A stretch of DNA of 64,000 bases from the NCBI GenBank assembly GCA_039679645.1, contig JBDKUO010000049.1:64431-128430 (forward strand), given 5' to 3'. Positions 62,888 to 64,000 of the stretch are shown one piece after another (within the stretch, counting starts at the first letter, position 1; each line of letters begins with the position of its first letter). Below the pieces are notes generated by a model. The model saw only the letters and a program-made list of their open reading frames with translations, had not been told where the DNA came from and did not search any database. This stretch comes from Armatimonadota bacterium (lineage in GTDB: Bacteria > Armatimonadota > UBA5829). The translations under genes were made by a program, and so were the position numbers.

Positions 62888-62947
62888 CTTGTATCAAGGT
62901 ACGTAATCTAAAGATACAAGACGTGCAATTTATTTAGCGTAAATTGC
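62888..62947. other. two tandem stem-loops
   Basis: CTTGTATC/GATACAAG (62888-62920) and GCAATTTA/TAAATTGC (62925-62947) lie in the gap between the DUF2161 and peptidase genes. Could be a terminator or a regulatory element. Confidence 0.5.
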
Positions 62948-63000
62948 TTAGAAAGCAATGTAAATCGGGTGGGCGATTCAGAAAATATTAGCTGGAGCTT

Positions 63001-63576
63001 ATGGTGGTGTCAGTGATACCAATTTTTTCATTAGTGTCGGCAGTGCCGACATCGGTAGAAACAATATTGAAAGTGCCATTTTTGGAGCAACTCTGGGATG
63101 ATGATAAACGCGGGCATGGATCGTGCGGCCCTGCGTCGATTGCTATGTGCTGCCGTTATGTTCTCGGCCTTAATAGCCCCTCGATACAAGATATCGTAAA
63201 TGTCTGGAGATACCTGGGAGGCGACCCTGACGGCAATGATATGAATGGAACGAGTCTGTCCCAACTGGTCGATTCCTGCCACGACTGTTTCAAGATAAAT
63301 AGTGTGCATGGCTCTGAAATGGACGTAGACTCAGTAAAAGGCGAGATTGCTGAGGGCAGGCCAGTGGTGCTTCATGTCCTTTGTGAGCATCTAACCAACC
63401 GAGGATATCCGTATAAAGCCGGACACTGGATTGCTGCTGTGGGATTCAACGACGATTATGTGATCTGTAATGATCCGGGGACCTGCAGGGGTTTTAACAA
63501 ATACTACTCTAACTACGACATCACAAGAGCTATGGCAGACAGAAGCAATGAAGTCATATGCGGATTTTATCGATGA
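63001..63576 (+). CDS. C39-like peptidase domain protein
   Basis: 191 residues. Papain-like fold with C42 in GSCGPASIAMC, H142 in GHWIAAVGF and D158 in NDPG, the triad of C39-like peptidases. The opening 14 residues are hydrophobic and could be a weak signal sequence. Members cleave peptides or act as amidases in the envelope. No ABC transporter domain, so it is not a bacteriocin exporter. Confidence 0.82.
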   Translation: MVVSVIPIFSLVSAVPTSVETILKVPFLEQLWDDDKRGHGSCGPASIAMCCRYVLGLNSPSIQDIVNVWRYLGGDPDGNDMNGTSLSQLVDSCHDCFKINSVHGSEMDVDSVKGEIAEGRPVVLHVLCEHLTNRGYPYKAGHWIAAVGFNDDYVICNDPGTCRGFNKYYSNYDITRAMADRSNEVICGFYR

Positions 63577-63628
63577 TGACCCGTTGATCAAGAAGGTACG
63601 AAGCGAGTCGCTGAATGTTCGATTGATA

Positions 63629-63657
63629 TTGACAGCATGCTTGCTTGCGGATAGAAT
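63629..63657 (+). promoter_or_regulatory. strong promoter of the DUF4349 gene
   Basis: TTGACA (63629-63634), 17-base spacer, TAGAAT (63652-63657). The leader to the ATG at 63781 is about 115 bases. Confidence 0.6.
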
Positions 63658-63708
63658 GCGAGTGGCACTGTAGATTTAGGTGTTTTGTAAGATTGATGCG
63701 TCCGGCAG

Positions 63709-63730
63709 TTTCGGGAATTCATTCCCGAAA
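63709..63730. promoter_or_regulatory. perfect palindrome in the 5' leader
   Basis: TTTCGGGAAT-TC-ATTCCCGAAA, a 10-bp perfect stem with a 2-base centre, about 50 bases before the ATG of the next gene. It could be an operator or an RNA hairpin. Confidence 0.5.
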
Positions 63731-63780
63731 TACCGAAACCGAGTTCTCGAAACACCCGAATAGAGCTTAGAGGTGAAAAA

Positions 63781-64000
63781 ATGGTAAAGCATCTTCGTTT
63801 TGCGCTTGCGGTAGTCGCTATAGGATTTATCATATCACTTCTTCCAGCATTGGCGGCCAGCGTGTCCCCCGGATTGCAGACTGATTCCAATTTTGACACG
63901 TCAAGGATCGCAATTAAGAGCGGAAGCATTGTGCTCAAGGTTAACGATTATAACGAAGCCAGGGCACAGATCATGCGGCTGGCCGATGCGCGAGGCGCTG
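63781..64000 (+). CDS. DUF4349 protein, N-terminal part
   Basis: Open frame to the window edge (73 residues). ATG after AGAGGTG. Signal peptide-like hydrophobic stretch (about 5-26, ending ALAAS), then SRIAIKSGSIVLKVNDYNEA and RAQIMRLADARGA, the opening of DUF4349. These proteins carry a coiled-coil and membrane segment. The C-terminal part lies outside the window. Confidence 0.65.
   Translation, partial: MVKHLRFALAVVAIGFIISLLPALAASVSPGLQTDSNFDTSRIAIKSGSIVLKVNDYNEARAQIMRLADARGA

Noticed and set aside
1-64000. CRISPR arrays, tRNA or rRNA genes, IS elements
   Set aside because: No regularly spaced direct repeats of 25-40 bases, no cloverleaf-like blocks with CCA-type ends and no transposase frames were found by eye. 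Short repeats are tandem or dispersed instead.

Overview
The window (about half G+C) reads as chromosomal DNA of a free-living, probably Gram-negative-type bacterium that lives on plant or microbial polysaccharide. My best guess is Armatimonadota or a close relative. This rests on the DUF1559-style prepilin whose N-terminus runs into an ILFPV segment, a PEP-CTERM surface protein, many unusual glycoside hydrolases, DUF2161/DUF2993/DUF2089/DUF4349 proteins, frequent TTG and GTG starts with strong GGAGG sites, and an MreBCD plus RapZ/YvcK core. No 16S, ribosomal protein or tRNA is present, so the assignment is an inference.

Layout. 0-4.4 kb: 5' end of a GH94 phosphorylase, pseudouridine-5'-phosphate glycosidase, and an ECF sigma / anti-sigma / membrane-protein operon. 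4.3-7.7 kb: PEP-CTERM lectin-like protein, a T-box leader with repeats, a short LeuA and two small conserved-looking proteins. 7.7-19.2 kb: secreted proteins, PHP protein with a rhamnosidase-like C-terminal protein, Mut7-C RNase, nitroreductase, GNAT, TIM-barrel glycosidase, PyrF, a prepilin and an operon of three oxidoreductases. 19.3-27.1 kb: exported barrel-like protein, Fe-ADH overlapping a PAS/HATPase sensor, and two tandem GH2 enzymes. 27.1-35.3 kb: NifU-type Fe-S assembly proteins with a Cys-rich MarR regulator, a type II restriction-modification pair, PfkA, and a solitary N6-adenine methylase. 35.3-42.1 kb: rubrerythrin, corrinoid iron-sulfur protein large subunit (AcsC), a SAM methyltransferase, a secreted DUF6259 protein and an ASKHA/ferredoxin corrinoid activator.

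42.1-55.6 kb: HolA, a DUF2795 protein, a DUF2089 / membrane / SHOCT-type operon, an antitoxin followed by a broken vapC, then uvrC-ogt-(YvlD-like)-rapZ-yvcK, maf, a zinc/manganese ABC transporter, and HicBA. 55.7-64 kb: HD-GYP protein, SelA, lipoproteins, mreBCD, a fabH gene reduced to its two ends, DUF2161, a C39-like peptidase and the start of a DUF4349 protein.

The most interesting features are the corrinoid protein plus activator operon with no acetyl-CoA synthase nearby, the T-box controlling a LeuA that lacks its feedback domain, three broken or end-truncated genes, a MarR regulator with cysteine pairs beside NifU proteins, and several families of short dispersed repeats (AT-rich arms, GGTCCGGGATT hairpins, CTCTCCA heptads, CCTGTTA units, four-hairpin blocks). 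One of the heptad repeats has expanded in frame inside uvrC. No CRISPR array, tRNA, rRNA, IS transposase or phage module was seen.
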